Source: Corynebacterium ulcerans
GTDB lineage: Bacteria; Actinomycetota; Actinomycetes; Mycobacteriales; Mycobacteriaceae
Reading direction: 5' to 3'
DNA: 64,000 bases
NCBI RefSeq assembly: GCF_900187135.1
Contig: NZ_LT906443.1
Location: 1,426,001-1,490,000, forward strand
Below, piece after piece: positions 53,893 through 63,311 of the stretch (positions are counted from its first letter, which is position 1; every line of letters begins with the position of its first letter). The notes under the pieces were generated by a model. That model did not search any database. It was not told the origin of the DNA and saw nothing but the letters and a program-made list of their open reading frames with translations. The translations under genes and the position numbers were made by a program.

Positions 53893-53997
53893 GCGTCCCT
53901 TCTCGTCTATGAATCGAGGGCCCTATCCTGCCCAAAGTGTACGTTTCTACTTTAATGCCTAAAAGGCAGGCGGTTCCACACCACCCCGATGCTGTTT

Positions 53998-54669
53998 TTA
54001 GCGAACTTTTCGGATGGAAATCAGTGTAGTTGGATCTTCAAGCTGATCACCCACAGTAAAAATCTTGATTTTTCCACCGCCAGCTTTAAAAATCATTTTT
54101 TCATCACGATCAAGCTCTTCCCTTACGGAAGAACCTTTCATGGCGATCATTTTTCCACCAAGACGAACTAGCGGAAGAGACCACCCCGCAAGTTTCCCTA
54201 GAGGTGCAACCGCACGCGATGTCACGACGTCGACAAGGCCCAGCTCGTTTCGGACTTCTTTTTCTTCAGCGCGCCCCCGGATCACGGTCACGTTATCTAG
54301 GTTCAGGGAGTCTTTCACTTCGCTCAAGAAAACAGAGCGTTTGAGCAGTGGTTCAATGAGTGTTATCTCCAGGTCAGGACGGGCAAGCGCAAGAGGAATG
54401 CCCGGCAAACCGGCGCCTGAGCCAATATCTGCAACGCGAGCATGAAGATCCATTGCTTCACCGATGACTGCGCAGTTAAGTATGTGACGGTCCCACAGTT
54501 TTGGAACTTCACGAGGGCCGATAAATCCGCGTGTGGATCCGTCGGTAGCCAATAAACGGTGATATTCCACCGCTTTGTCCAGCAAAGATCCGAAGATTTC
54601 TGCGGCTATCGCTGGGGGAGAGGTCAGCTCAAGCTCACGCTCAGCACCGTTGTTTTCCTCATGTTTCAC
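53998..54669 (-). CDS. rsmG: 16S rRNA (guanine-527-N7) methyltransferase
   Basis: The 223-residue S-adenosylmethionine enzyme (GidB) methylates G527 of 16S rRNA. The SAM-binding part is [20 protein letters not shown], followed by [15 protein letters not shown] and [20 protein letters not shown]. The N-terminal segment [15 protein letters not shown] is typical. The start is a GTG that lies inside a parS-like palindrome (54662-54677). It lies upstream of parA with 105 bases between them, and no jag/khpB gene separates it from yidC. Confidence 0.94.
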   Translation of the reverse strand: MKHEENNGAERELELTSPPAIAAEIFGSLLDKAVEYHRLLATDGSTRGFIGPREVPKLWDRHILNCAVIGEAMDLHARVADIGSGAGLPGIPLALARPDLEITLIEPLLKRSVFLSEVKDSLNLDNVTVIRGRAEEKEVRNELGLVDVVTSRAVAPLGKLAGWSLPLVRLGGKMIAMKGSSVREELDRDEKMIFKAGGGKIKIFTVGDQLEDPTTLISIRKVR

Positions 54670-54677
54670 GTGGAACC
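54662..54677. promoter_or_regulatory. parS-like site at the rsmG start codon
   Basis: TGTTTCACGTGGAACC differs from the parS core by one base (GGAAC in place of GAAAC). The GTG start of rsmG (54669-54667) lies in its centre. It is about 3 kb from dnaA, far closer than the six perfect cores. Confidence 0.65.
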
Positions 54678-54800
54678 ATCCTTAATACTTCTACCGGCAG
54701 CACAAACAACTCCGGCACCTTCACAACGCTATCACGCTGGCCTAACATCGCTGCCCCCAAACGGGAAAATGAATACATCAAGCACATAATCACCAGGCGG

Positions 54801-54840
54801 AATAACAAAAACTGCCGCCACCATGCGGGGTGACGGCAGT
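54801..54840 (-). terminator. Terminator after yidC
   Basis: ACTGCCGCCACC (54811-54822) and GGTGACGGCAGT (54829-54840) form a 12-base-pair stem with one G-T wobble. On the minus strand it is followed by TTTTTGTTATT. It ends the rpmH-rnpA-yidD-yidC transcript. Confidence 0.85.
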
Positions 54841-54853
54841 AAATGGAAGAAAA

Positions 54854-55810
54854 TTATTTCTTCTTACCCTTCTTAGGGTTATTCGGGCGCTGGCCGGGTT
54901 TCGGAGCTGTTGCTCGCTTCGCAGCTTTCTTGGCTTCAATTTCTTCGGCTTCTTCTGCGTCAATCTTGTTAAAGATCCAACGCTGCTGGAAGAAGGTCCA
55001 AATGTTGTTAGCCACCATGTAGAACAGCAGGCCGAGGTGCCACAGAACACCGGTAAACAGAATGGTCAACGGCATGAACCACAACATCATCTTGTTCATC
55101 ATGTCCATCTGCATCTGCATCTGGCCGCTAGTAGGCGCAGCTTGCAGACCAGACTCACGCCGTGCTTTTTGGCGATTAACAGACAAACGTCCGTTCATAT
55201 GCGTTGCTACCACGATGATCAGAATCAATGGGGCTGCAACAGCAATGATGTTGGCGCGGGTGAAATCTACAGGCTGGAAAGCCTTGTACATGACACCAGG
55301 CATCGAGATGTATGCGGAGAGCGGAACACCAAAGATACGAGCGTCAAGGAAGGACTGAACGTCTTCGGGCGAGAAGATGTAGTTAGGGGTCTGTCGGTTG
55401 ACCTCAACGGAAAGTCCCAGCTGACTGTGTCCGGTACCGGTACGGTTGAAAGAACGCAGCACGTGGAACAGACCGATGAACACAGGCATCTGCACAAGAG
55501 CCGGAAGGCATCCAGCGATGGGATTTACTCCCACTTCTTTTTGCACTTTCCGTGTCTCTGCCATCATCTTCTGCTGGTCTTTTCCGTATTTCTTACGGAT
55601 TTCCTGCATCAGCGGCTGAAGTTCCTGCATCTTGCGAGCAGAGCGCATCTGATTAAGCATTGGCTTCACAAGGAATGCACGAATCGTGAACGTCAGCAGC
55701 ATAATAGCCAACACCCACGAGATGCCGGAGCCTGGGTCAAACACAAAGCTCACTACTTTGTGCCAGAACCACAGGATGGCCGAGATCGGCCAATAAATGA
55801 AGTTGAGCAC
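54854..55810 (-). CDS. yidC: Membrane protein insertase YidC
   Basis: The 318-residue insertase places membrane proteins with or without SecYEG. It has the Gram-positive (YidC1/SpoIIIJ-like) layout with about five membrane segments: WVLAIMLLTFTIRAFLVKPM, the cytoplasmic hairpin rich in charged residues (MQEIRKKYGKDQQKMMAET), VNPIAGCLPALVQMPVFIGL and LWHLGLLFYMVANNIWTFF. The basic C-terminal tail (KPGQRPNNPKKGKKK) can bind ribosomes. The Arg in TIRAF corresponds to the hydrophilic-groove arginine. The start is GTG with AAGGAG farther upstream than usual. Confidence 0.95.
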   Translation of the reverse strand: MLNFIYWPISAILWFWHKVVSFVFDPGSGISWVLAIMLLTFTIRAFLVKPMLNQMRSARKMQELQPLMQEIRKKYGKDQQKMMAETRKVQKEVGVNPIAGCLPALVQMPVFIGLFHVLRSFNRTGTGHSQLGLSVEVNRQTPNYIFSPEDVQSFLDARIFGVPLSAYISMPGVMYKAFQPVDFTRANIIAVAAPLILIIVVATHMNGRLSVNRQKARRESGLQAAPTSGQMQMQMDMMNKMMLWFMPLTILFTGVLWHLGLLFYMVANNIWTFFQQRWIFNKIDAEEAEEIEAKKAAKRATAPKPGQRPNNPKKGKKK

Positions 55811-55911
55811 TGTGAGTCAGAACTCCTTGGTGGTCGAAGTTTTAAGATGTGGCATTCCCTGCATATCGAAGCTGATCATCGAGGATCCTCCAAAGAATCT
55901 CCGATGCATAA

Positions 55912-56199
55912 TCAACGCCGAGGCACTGGGTCGTAACCGCCTGGATGCCAGGGGCCACATTTGGCTAGCCGTGCGATCGTCAACGCCGTGCCTACAACAG
56001 CACCACGCCGAGACACAGCCTCAAGCGCATACGCGCTACAGGTCGGATCGAAGCGGCAGGTAGACCCCATCTTAAGGGGAGAAATATATTTTTGGTAGAA
56101 ACGCACCGCGTCATATAGCAGCCCGCTGAGAATCCCAGCAGGTCGCACAGGCCTAGAATTATCATTCTCATTGCCTAGTTGATGATGGGAATAACACAT
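55912..56199 (-). CDS. yidD: YidD membrane-insertion efficiency factor
   Basis: The 95-residue protein contains the YidD core [10 protein letters not shown], then [15 protein letters not shown] and [12 protein letters not shown] with its conserved cysteines. It assists YidC-dependent insertion at the membrane. GGAG lies nine bases before the ATG. It lies between rnpA (15 bases upstream) and yidC (101 bases downstream), the standard order. Confidence 0.93.
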   Translation of the reverse strand: MCYSHHQLGNENDNSRPVRPAGILSGLLYDAVRFYQKYISPLKMGSTCRFDPTCSAYALEAVSRRGAVVGTALTIARLAKCGPWHPGGYDPVPRR

Positions 56200-56214
56200 G
56201 AGAGCCGCTCCTTA

Positions 56215-56571
56215 TCAACGTAAAAGCAGCTTTTCGACGCCCGAACGGACATCCGCTTCCAGCTCTTTAGACGTCGCCGTTGCAGCCGGGGGTAATGCAC
56301 GAACAACAACATACGCGTCGTGAGGGATCTGGTCTTTAATGCCCATAAGAATATGCCGAAGTTTGCGAGATACTGAATGACGGGTCACCGCATTGCCTAC
56401 GGCTTTGGAGACCACAAGGCCAAAGCGTGGTCCGCCTACTGCCGCTATGTCGTCAGCAGTAGCATGGGTGCGTAAATGAATAACGACGGTGCTTCTTCCA
56501 GCACGCTTGCCTTTCCGAATAGTTCCACGGAACTCGTCGGAATTGCTGAGCTTGTGCCTAGAAGGAAGCAC
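56215..56571 (-). CDS. rnpA: Ribonuclease P protein component
   Basis: The 118-residue protein cofactor of RNase P helps cleave tRNA 5' leaders. KLSNSDEFRGTIRKGKRAGR at the N-terminus and the RNR-like motif in VSKAVGNAVTRHSVSRKLRH are characteristic. The start is GTG, and the gene lies 26 bases downstream of rpmH. Confidence 0.94.
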   Translation of the reverse strand: MLPSRHKLSNSDEFRGTIRKGKRAGRSTVVIHLRTHATADDIAAVGGPRFGLVVSKAVGNAVTRHSVSRKLRHILMGIKDQIPHDAYVVVRALPPAATATSKELEADVRSGVEKLLLR

Positions 56572-56597
56572 CGTCGTTTAATTCTTGTAAGAAGAGA

Positions 56598-56741
56598 CTA
56601 AGCAGTCAGCTTCTCACGGCCCTTACGACGACGTGCAGCCACGATTGCGCGACCCGCACGGGTACGCATACGAATACGGAAGCCGTGCTTACGTGCGCGA
56701 CGACGGTTGTTCGGCTGGAACGTCCGCTTGCCCTTAGCCAC
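56598..56741 (-). CDS. rpmH: 50S ribosomal protein L34
   Basis: This 47-residue, strongly basic ribosomal protein begins [20 protein letters not shown] and ends with [11 protein letters not shown], a near-textbook L34. The GTG start has GAGGAG eight bases upstream. It is the first gene of the rpmH-rnpA-yidD-yidC operon, divergent from dnaA across the origin region. Confidence 0.97.
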   Translation of the reverse strand: MAKGKRTFQPNNRRRARKHGFRIRMRTRAGRAIVAARRRKGREKLTA

Positions 56742-57716
56742 GGTGAACACTCCTCAAGTTGTGTGTAGGTGTCCGCACAAAGATCCCCGACCCACAATGG
56801 GGCCAAGCACCCTCTTACTTCCTAGCGTTGCTAGGAAGAGCGGTCACCCTAAATTGGATGATTTTCAAGTGAGGTACGCGCACCACGCTAACCACAATCA
56901 CGTTAGCGCCGAATTTCCGGAACCCTGTCGGCGTCACGCATCTCTTCTGATGCGAGGCGTTCCGAAAGCTCTGTCGTTCATAGCGGCGTTCTCAAACAAA
57001 GCACTTGCGATTGACGTATTAAAAACACGCCCGTTGCAGTGACAGACCTCAACAGACTACGTGAGTTTTCCTAGCTAGAACAAATCGACACGCCGTTCCC
57101 CCAACCCCACCCCTGTAATGACATTTTTGTAATTAACAGCTGCTCATCCACTATTTGGCCGGTCAGAGTCTCTCGACAGTTGCAATATAGCCATAAAAAT
57201 GCCTCTGTTCGAGTGCCCCAGACCGAAAACATACAACATCCAAAACTAATTTTTGGACAGCCCTACGTCACACCGAGTAACAATATTTGTAAGGAAAAAT
57301 CACACACTGTGAATAACCAGACCTGTGGATAACTCTCAAGTTTATGTCGAAACTTTCCACATAGAATTGAATTTACGCAGGTTAAAAGCAAAATTCTTCA
57401 CAGTGAGCGTTATCCACAAGGTTGTGAAATAACTGTGGATAACTTTTCACACACCCCAGTGTGGGAAGTTATCCACAGTTGTGGAAAACTCTGTGGAATA
57501 CGCGGTCACAGCCCCAAAGCGTTGTGAACAACTCGGTGAAATCCCCGTGGACAGTGAAATAACATTTTTCACTGCCGGATGGGGAAATCTCGTTGCGTTG
57601 GACATTATTTTTGGGGCTAGTGAGCGCTGCTGATAGGGCACTGACCCGCGAATGCACTGCCATATCAGCATGAAAATTAGTTGTTGTTCATTCGCACGAG
57701 GTAAAGGAAATACGAA
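56742..57716. other. Origin region between rpmH and dnaA
   Basis: This stretch of about 975 bases has no supported gene. The left part contains the rpmH promoter and a CTTCCTAGC/GCTAGGAAG stem-loop (56818-56838). The right part is AT-rich and holds a cluster of DnaA boxes (57308-57477) just before dnaA. It is probably part of oriC together with the dnaA-dnaN gap. Confidence 0.75.
57308..57477. promoter_or_regulatory. DnaA-box cluster upstream of dnaA
   Basis: Four perfect boxes are visible: TGTGGATAA at 57324-57332 and 57434-57442, and TTATCCACA at 57410-57418 and 57469-57477. TGTGAATAA at 57308-57316 has one mismatch, and weaker copies (TTTCCACA, CTGTGGAAT) lie between and after. They should serve initiation and dnaA autoregulation. 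Confidence 0.85.
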
Positions 57717-59543
57717 GTGTCGGAGACTCCATCGACATGGAACGAGCGGTGGCAGGAAGTTACTAACGAGCTGCTGTCACAGTCTCAGGACCCAGATAGT
57801 GGTATTTCCATTACTCGCCAGCAAAGTGCATACCTGCGATTGGTAAAGCCAGTCGCGTTTGTAGAGGGTATTGCAGTTTTAAGCGTCCCTCACGCCCGAG
57901 CGAAAAAAGAGATTGAAACTACGCTGGGCCCTGTCATCACTGAGGTGTTGTCTCGTAGATTAGGGAGACAATATAGCCTTGCAGTGAGCGTTCATGCTTC
58001 AGAAGAAGAACCAGAAGACTCCTCGATTAGTTCTGATAGCGCGTCTGCGTACCAGGAACGATCTGCTGTTTCGGGACATTACGGTGCAGGTTCCGCTAAT
58101 GCGGCATTCCAGAATCAGCAAAGCGCGGCATACCGACAGTCACAGGACGCACAGCATCCTGTGACTTTTGGTTCTTCTTCGTACGGAAATGAAAAGTATC
58201 CAGAAAACACCCCGGAACAGGGATTTTCCACTCCTCGTTATGGATTTAACGAACAAAATTTTAATGAGGTTCAACACACCTCATCGGGGACTTCTCATAC
58301 TGCCCCCCAAAGTGGGTCTGCATTACTGCATGATCCACTCCAAACGCGTAGCGCTGAAGCACCGCTGAACCAGGATTATCCGGGAAATACTGGAGGATGG
58401 CGTACTGACCATATCCAGGAATCTACTCAGGCAGAGCAGATTCCTTCGGGCACACCGCGTACTCGTGAGCAACCATCGTTTAACCCGGATCGTGCTTTAG
58501 CCCTTAATCCTCACTACACATTTGATTCTTATGTGGTCAGTGATTCCAACAAATTGCCGTGCTCAGCAGCAATCGCTGTGGCGGAAAAGCCTGCTCGCGC
58601 CTACAATCCGCTCTTTATTTGGGGAGACTCCGGCTTAGGTAAAACCCACCTCATGCATGCGGTGGGTAACTATGCTCAATACTTAAATCCGCGTCTCCGT
58701 ATTAAGTATGTTTCTAGTGAGGAATTCACTAATGAATACATCAATTCGGTGAGAGATGACCGTCAGGAAGCTTTTAAGCGTAAATATCGTGAACTAGATA
58801 TTTTGATGGTTGATGATATTCAGTTCCTCCAGGGCAAAGAGGGTACGCAGGAAGAGTTCTTCCATACATTTAATGCTTTGTACCAAGCTAATAAGCAGAT
58901 TGTTTTGTCCTCAGATAGGCCACCAAAACAGCTGACTACCTTGGAAGATCGACTACGTACACGATTCCAGGCGGGTCTTATTGCAGACATTTATCCGCCG
59001 GATTTAGAGACTCGTATCGCGATTTTGATGAAGAAGGCGGCGTCGGAACGCATCGTCGCAGATCGTGAAGCTATCGAGTTGATTGCGAGCCGTTTTAATA
59101 CGTCGATCCGCGAACTAGAAGGCGCTTTTATCCGTGTTTCTGCGTATGCCTCACTGATGTCTCCAGATAAGGGAAAGCACCGTATTGACCTGCGGATAGC
59201 CGAAAAAGCTCTTGAAGATATGATGCCGGAGCAGGCCAATCAAGAGATTACGGCGACAACCATTCTCGCAGCTACTGCTGAGTATTTTGAGATGGATGTC
59301 AACGCCCTCAAAGGTAGTGGCAAGACGCGCGCGGTGGCGCATGCGCGTCAGCTGGCAATGTATCTTTGCCGCGAGCTAACCGATTTGTCACTTCCAAAAA
59401 TCGGCGAGCAATTTGGCGGTAAAGACCACACCACGGTGATGTACGCGGATCGAAAAATCCGTAAAGAGATCACCGAGAAGAAAGAAACGTACGACGAAAT
59501 CCAACTGCTCACTCAGCAGATCAAGAGTTCTTCTCGCGGATAA
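57717..59543 (+). CDS. dnaA: Chromosomal replication initiator DnaA
   Basis: The 608-residue initiator binds DnaA boxes and opens oriC. Domain I is at about residues 10-90, followed by a long Gln/Ser/Pro-rich linker (about 95-255), longer than in most bacteria but normal for corynebacteria. The AAA+ domain has the Walker A motif [17 protein letters not shown] and the Walker B motif [20 protein letters not shown]. The C-terminal DNA-binding domain carries [15 protein letters not shown]. The GTG start is preceded by AAAGGA. A strong terminator follows. Confidence 0.97.
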   Translation: MSETPSTWNERWQEVTNELLSQSQDPDSGISITRQQSAYLRLVKPVAFVEGIAVLSVPHARAKKEIETTLGPVITEVLSRRLGRQYSLAVSVHASEEEPEDSSISSDSASAYQERSAVSGHYGAGSANAAFQNQQSAAYRQSQDAQHPVTFGSSSYGNEKYPENTPEQGFSTPRYGFNEQNFNEVQHTSSGTSHTAPQSGSALLHDPLQTRSAEAPLNQDYPGNTGGWRTDHIQESTQAEQIPSGTPRTREQPSFNPDRALALNPHYTFDSYVVSDSNKLPCSAAIAVAEKPARAYNPLFIWGDSGLGKTHLMHAVGNYAQYLNPRLRIKYVSSEEFTNEYINSVRDDRQEAFKRKYRELDILMVDDIQFLQGKEGTQEEFFHTFNALYQANKQIVLSSDRPPKQLTTLEDRLRTRFQAGLIADIYPPDLETRIAILMKKAASERIVADREAIELIASRFNTSIRELEGAFIRVSAYASLMSPDKGKHRIDLRIAEKALEDMMPEQANQEITATTILAATAEYFEMDVNALKGSGKTRAVAHARQLAMYLCRELTDLSLPKIGEQFGGKDHTTVMYADRKIRKEITEKKETYDEIQLLTQQIKSSSRG

Positions 59544-59563
59544 GACCATCACCGGCTTCCCAT

Positions 59564-59608
59564 AAAAGGTTGCCTCCCAGTGATTCTGGGAGGCAACCTT
59601 TTATTTTT
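59564..59608 (+). terminator. Terminator after dnaA
   Basis: The arms at 59564-59580 and 59586-59602 pair perfectly over 17 bases around a TGATT loop, and TTTTATTTTTG ends the structure. dnaN therefore needs its own promoter. Confidence 0.92.
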
Positions 59609-59653
59609 GTGGGTTCATCCAGGTCACAAAGGTTTTAAAAGTAGTCCACAGAG

Positions 59654-59843
59654 TTATGCACAGCTGTGTAATTACAAGCTTGTAATTTGGTGATACTCGA
59701 CACATTTTTGAGGTTTTCGATACGGTTTAAGGCCTGTGGATAACACTGACTTTTATGTGTAAGAACTCCCTCTGAACTGGGGATAGAATGTGGACAACCC
59801 ACCAACCCCAAAAGTTATCCACAGACCCCGCATGTTATCCACC
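59654..59843. promoter_or_regulatory. DnaA-box cluster between dnaA and dnaN
   Basis: Perfect boxes are TGTGGATAA at 59735-59743 and TTATCCACA at 59815-59823. One-mismatch boxes are TTATGCACA at 59654-59662, TGTGGACAA at 59789-59797 and TTATCCACC at 59835-59843. Confidence 0.82.
59670..59687. repeat. Perfect 18-bp palindrome in the origin region
   Basis: AATTACAAGCTTGTAATT is exactly symmetric and lies between DnaA boxes. Its half-site CTTGTAATT occurs again before dnaN (60089-60097), with a near copy in inverted orientation at 60029-60037. Confidence 0.75.
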
Positions 59844-60023
59844 GAGATTCCACAACCGCATTCACACCCGAAAAATCCGCTACGACCGTAGCGTTCACCC
59901 CTCATTTCACAGAATGCACAGGACTTACTGTTACTACCAACGATTTACTCTTAATGAAACTAAGTAGAAAGAGGGGCTGGGGAATAACAACTTTTGCGGC
60001 TCGGCCTGCGGTCTCATCGGATT

Positions 60024-60102
60024 CTTGAAATTACAAAAATCTGGGGCTGCGGAGTTTTGCAGTCGCGTCAACCCGGGTACGGTTAGGTCTTGTAATTCCA
60101 AG
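60024..60102. repeat. Inverted repeat before dnaN
   Basis: CTTGAAATTACAA (60024-60036) is complementary to TTGTAATTCCAAG (60090-60102) at 12 of 13 positions, with 53 bases between the arms. The right arm lies 30 bases before the dnaN start, so it may control dnaN or belong to the origin. Confidence 0.6.
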
Positions 60103-60131
60103 ATTCACTCAAGCGAGGAGCCCTCATACGC

Positions 60132-61319
60132 ATGGACGCACAAGCTGTCTCATTCCGGGTCGAGAAGGAAGACCTTTCAGGTGCAGTGAGCTGGGTTGCG
60201 CGTAACCTGCCAACAAAGCCCACTCAACCCGTACTGCGAGCCGTGGTCATCACAGCTGATGATGAAGGGCTGGAGTTTGCAGGCTTTGACTATGAGATAT
60301 CTACAAAAGTGCGTATTTCCGCTGATGTAAGCCAACCAGGACGGATCGCTGTTGCTGGAAAGCTGCTTTCAGACATCATCGGCACTTTGCCCGCAAAGCC
60401 AGTAGAAATTTTTGTAGAAGGCAGTCAGGCACTCGTTGTCTGTGGTTCCTCTCGCTTTGAGCTTCCACTTATCCCCTTGGACGAGTATCCGATTTTGCCT
60501 AAGCTTCCTGCAGCAACAGGTGCCATCGATCCTAAACTTTTCGCAGACGCAGTACTCCAAGTTGCCGCAGCAGCCGGCAAAGATGACACACTGCCTATGC
60601 TCACCGGTATCCACATGGAAATCGATGGGGAAGACGTCACGTTGACTGCCACAGATAGGTTCCGTTTGGCTTTGCGACGCTTCCAATGGACACCCGCTGT
60701 CGCCGATGCTAAAGCGGATCTTTTGATCCCCGCGAAGAATCTCTCAGATAACGCACGCAGCCTTGATCTCAACTCAACCGACCCAGTGGAAATCGCTGTA
60801 GGTGCTGGTGAAAGCATTGGATCCGAAGGACTCTTTGGTATCCACATCGACAACCGACAGACCACAACGCGCATGCTAGACGCGGATTTCCCTAACGTGA
60901 ATCCGTTGCTGCCTAAGGTTCATAAGTCGATGGCGAGCGTCGAGATCTCTGCGTTAGCAGATGCGATTCGTCGTGTGGCTTTGGTCGCTGAAAGAAACGC
61001 ACAGATTAGGCTCCAATTTTCCAAGAACGAGGTGATTTTGTCTGCTGGTGGCTCGGATGCCGGACATGCAGAAGAATCAGTTCCTTGCGCATACACCGGG
61101 GAAGATGATTTCTTGATCGCCTTTAACTCGGGTTACTTGCGTGATGGCCTAGGCGTAATCAAGACAAACCGTGTGGTCTTTGGCTTTACCGAGCCGTCTC
61201 GCCCTGCGATCATGATTCCTGAGCCGGAAGAGCTTCCGGAAGCTGATGCCGATGGCACGTTCCCCACACCCGACACTGACTTCACATACCTTTTGATGCC
61301 AGTTCGACTTCCAGGCTAA
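60132..61319 (+). CDS. dnaN: DNA polymerase III beta subunit (sliding clamp)
   Basis: The 395-residue protein forms the dimeric ring that tethers polymerase to DNA. The family pattern is visible in three repeated domains: FRVEKEDLSGAVSWVARNLP, then GAIDPKLFADAVLQVAAAAG with TDRFRLALRRFQW, and the C-terminal FNSGYLRDGLGVI followed by the hydrophobic end YLLMPVRLPG, which matches the clamp C-terminus that binds partners. GAGGAG precedes the ATG at a slightly long distance. recF follows after 64 bases. Confidence 0.97.
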   Translation: MDAQAVSFRVEKEDLSGAVSWVARNLPTKPTQPVLRAVVITADDEGLEFAGFDYEISTKVRISADVSQPGRIAVAGKLLSDIIGTLPAKPVEIFVEGSQALVVCGSSRFELPLIPLDEYPILPKLPAATGAIDPKLFADAVLQVAAAAGKDDTLPMLTGIHMEIDGEDVTLTATDRFRLALRRFQWTPAVADAKADLLIPAKNLSDNARSLDLNSTDPVEIAVGAGESIGSEGLFGIHIDNRQTTTRMLDADFPNVNPLLPKVHKSMASVEISALADAIRRVALVAERNAQIRLQFSKNEVILSAGGSDAGHAEESVPCAYTGEDDFLIAFNSGYLRDGLGVIKTNRVVFGFTEPSRPAIMIPEPEELPEADADGTFPTPDTDFTYLLMPVRLPG

Positions 61320-61383
61320 AAGCGAAAACTGCTGGTGAGAATCCCTTTTTCTCGCCAAAAGAAAGCAACCAGAGGTAACTACC

Positions 61384-62619
61384 GTGTACATTCGTGAGCT
61401 ATCGCTCCGAGATTTTCGTTCGTGGGCAGACTGCCACGTGGATCTTGAACCGGGTGTCACGGTTTTTGTCGGACGTAATGGTTTTGGAAAGACCAACATC
61501 GTTGAGGCCATCGGATATATTGCGCATTTAGGGTCTCATCGAGTCTCCCAAGATTCTCCGCTGGTCCGCCAGGGAAAGGCATCGGCTCGGGTATCTGTTA
61601 CTGCCGTTAACCAGGGACGTGAGCTTACGGCCCATATGCTGATTAAGCATAAGGGCGCCAACCAGGCTCAGATTAATCGGACCCGGCTGAAGTCTCCCAG
61701 AGAGCTTTTAGGAGTGGTTCGGACTGTCTTGTTTTCTCCAGAAGACCTAAGCTTGGTCCGTGGGGAACCCGGGGAGCGCCGGCGCTATCTAGACCATATC
61801 GTCGCTACGAGAAAACCTAGGTTAGCAGGGGTAAAGGCTGATTATGACAAGGTCCTAAAGCAACGAAATTCGCTGTTGAAAACAGCTAGTGCATCGCTGC
61901 GTCGGGGCTATGGCGCAGATGATGGGACTCTGAGCACTCTGGATGTTTGGGATACCCAGCTTGCTCGACTTGGCAGCGAGCTTATCCATACTCGACTGAA
62001 CCTCGTTGCCGAGCTTGCTCCGCTCGTCCATTCCGCGTATGCCCGCATTGCTCCGGAATCACGGCCCGCTCGAATTAGCTACGAATCTACTGTTCCCGTG
62101 CCAGCCGCTGGCGTTGATACCGAGGCGGCGTCGATAAGCATCCCTGACGTGGAAGTTCTGGAAGCAGCCATGCTTTCTCAGCTGGGGGTTCAGCGGAAAA
62201 AGGAGATTGATCGGGGTCTATCTTTGGTCGGGCCGCATCGCGACGATCTCACCGTTTTGTTGGGGGATTATCCGGCTAAAGGATATGCGAGCCATGGGGA
62301 AACCTGGTCGATGGCGCTAGCCCTGCGACTAGCGGAATTCCGCCTGCTCAGCTCAGATGGGACGGAACCCATTTTGATCCTTGACGATGTGTTCGCGGAA
62401 CTTGATTCCAAACGCAGACAAAAACTCGTGGGGATCACGGCAGAAGCAGAACAAGTACTCATCACGGCGGCTGTCGGCGATGATCTACCAGATAACCTGG
62501 CAGAATCGGTGGTACACCGGCACATGGTGACCATGACGGATACCCCAGAGGGCCGTATTTCTGAGCTGGATAAGGACAAAGACACGGAAGGAACGAGCGA
62601 TGAGCACTCAGCCTGCTGA
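61384..62619 (+). CDS. recF: DNA replication and repair protein RecF
   Basis: The 411-residue SMC-like ATPase helps load RecA at gaps. The Walker A motif is in [17 protein letters not shown], the signature region is [20 protein letters not shown], and the Walker B motif is in [20 protein letters not shown]. It starts with GTG behind AGAGGT. The C-terminal 30 residues are hydrophilic and overlap the next gene by 20 bases. Confidence 0.96.
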   Translation: MYIRELSLRDFRSWADCHVDLEPGVTVFVGRNGFGKTNIVEAIGYIAHLGSHRVSQDSPLVRQGKASARVSVTAVNQGRELTAHMLIKHKGANQAQINRTRLKSPRELLGVVRTVLFSPEDLSLVRGEPGERRRYLDHIVATRKPRLAGVKADYDKVLKQRNSLLKTASASLRRGYGADDGTLSTLDVWDTQLARLGSELIHTRLNLVAELAPLVHSAYARIAPESRPARISYESTVPVPAAGVDTEAASISIPDVEVLEAAMLSQLGVQRKKEIDRGLSLVGPHRDDLTVLLGDYPAKGYASHGETWSMALALRLAEFRLLSSDGTEPILILDDVFAELDSKRRQKLVGITAEAEQVLITAAVGDDLPDNLAESVVHRHMVTMTDTPEGRISELDKDKDTEGTSDEHSAC

Positions 62620-63172
62620 TACTGGATCAGAGGATCCCGTAGCAGAGGCATTTGCTGCTATTCGCGCTGAAGCGCAGCGACGTACTGGGCGGATTCCAGA
62701 TCTGTCTGCCCAGAACCCGCGTCCGGGATTCAAGCTTAACGACGCCCCCGCCACCCCTCGCAGACCAAAAGCCCCGGGAAAACCGACTGGTCCGGACGGC
62801 CGCAGACTACGGCGTTCTTATGACGTCGAGCCTGTCGGGTCTGTGCTGAGCAAAGAGATCCAACGCCGGGGATGGCGTCACGGGATTGCTGGTGGTTGGG
62901 TGCATTCGCATTGGGATGAATTGGTAGGAGAAAAAATCGCTGCACATACCAAAGTGGAAATGCTTAAAGAGAAATCTCTCTTTATATCGTGTAATTCCAC
63001 TGCGTGGGCCACAAATCTACGCATGATGCAGCGCACGATTTTGCAGGCTATTGCGGAAAAAGTAGGCCCTGATGTAGTAGCAGAGCTCAAGATTTTTGGG
63101 CCTAAGACGCCCAGCTGGCGCCATGGCCCCTTGCACGTAAAAGGTCGCGGCCCGCGCGATACATACGGATAG
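62600..63172 (+). CDS. DUF721/DciA-like protein
   Basis: The 190-residue protein has a basic, Pro-rich N-terminal half (about residues 30-75) and a C-terminal DUF721 domain (about 80-185: [20 protein letters not shown], then [20 protein letters not shown]). Many bacteria use such proteins (DciA) as helicase loaders for DnaB. Its location between recF and gyrB matches Rv0004 of M. tuberculosis. It overlaps recF by 20 bases, so the two are translationally coupled. Confidence 0.9.
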   Translation: MSTQPADTGSEDPVAEAFAAIRAEAQRRTGRIPDLSAQNPRPGFKLNDAPATPRRPKAPGKPTGPDGRRLRRSYDVEPVGSVLSKEIQRRGWRHGIAGGWVHSHWDELVGEKIAAHTKVEMLKEKSLFISCNSTAWATNLRMMQRTILQAIAEKVGPDVVAELKIFGPKTPSWRHGPLHVKGRGPRDTYG

Positions 63173-63311
63173 GGTAGGGAGGACTACCTCAAAATCGTCT
63201 AATTCACCCCTATTTTGCCGTTATAAGCGTGTGAATGCATTCCTTGTAGGGAGGTAGGCAGTGTAAGATGGAACGGTCTAAGCGTATTTAATAACAAGGA
63301 GTGCTCGTTCC

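Larger units (their letters stand above)
59609..60131. other. dnaA-dnaN intergenic region, part of oriC
   Basis: About 520 bases without a gene follow the dnaA terminator. The left half holds DnaA boxes and an 18-bp palindrome. The right half holds an inverted repeat built from the same CTTGTAATT half-site, just before dnaN. This is the position of oriC in mycobacteria. Confidence 0.75.

Noticed and set aside
54830..55936. A 368-codon open frame on the plus strand opposite yidC
   Set aside because: It is a mirror of the yidC gene, with His/Gln-rich low-complexity sequence, no ribosome site and no family resemblance.
56707..57042. A 111-codon open frame across the rpmH start and promoter
   Set aside because: It is antisense to rpmH and covers the rpmH ribosome site.
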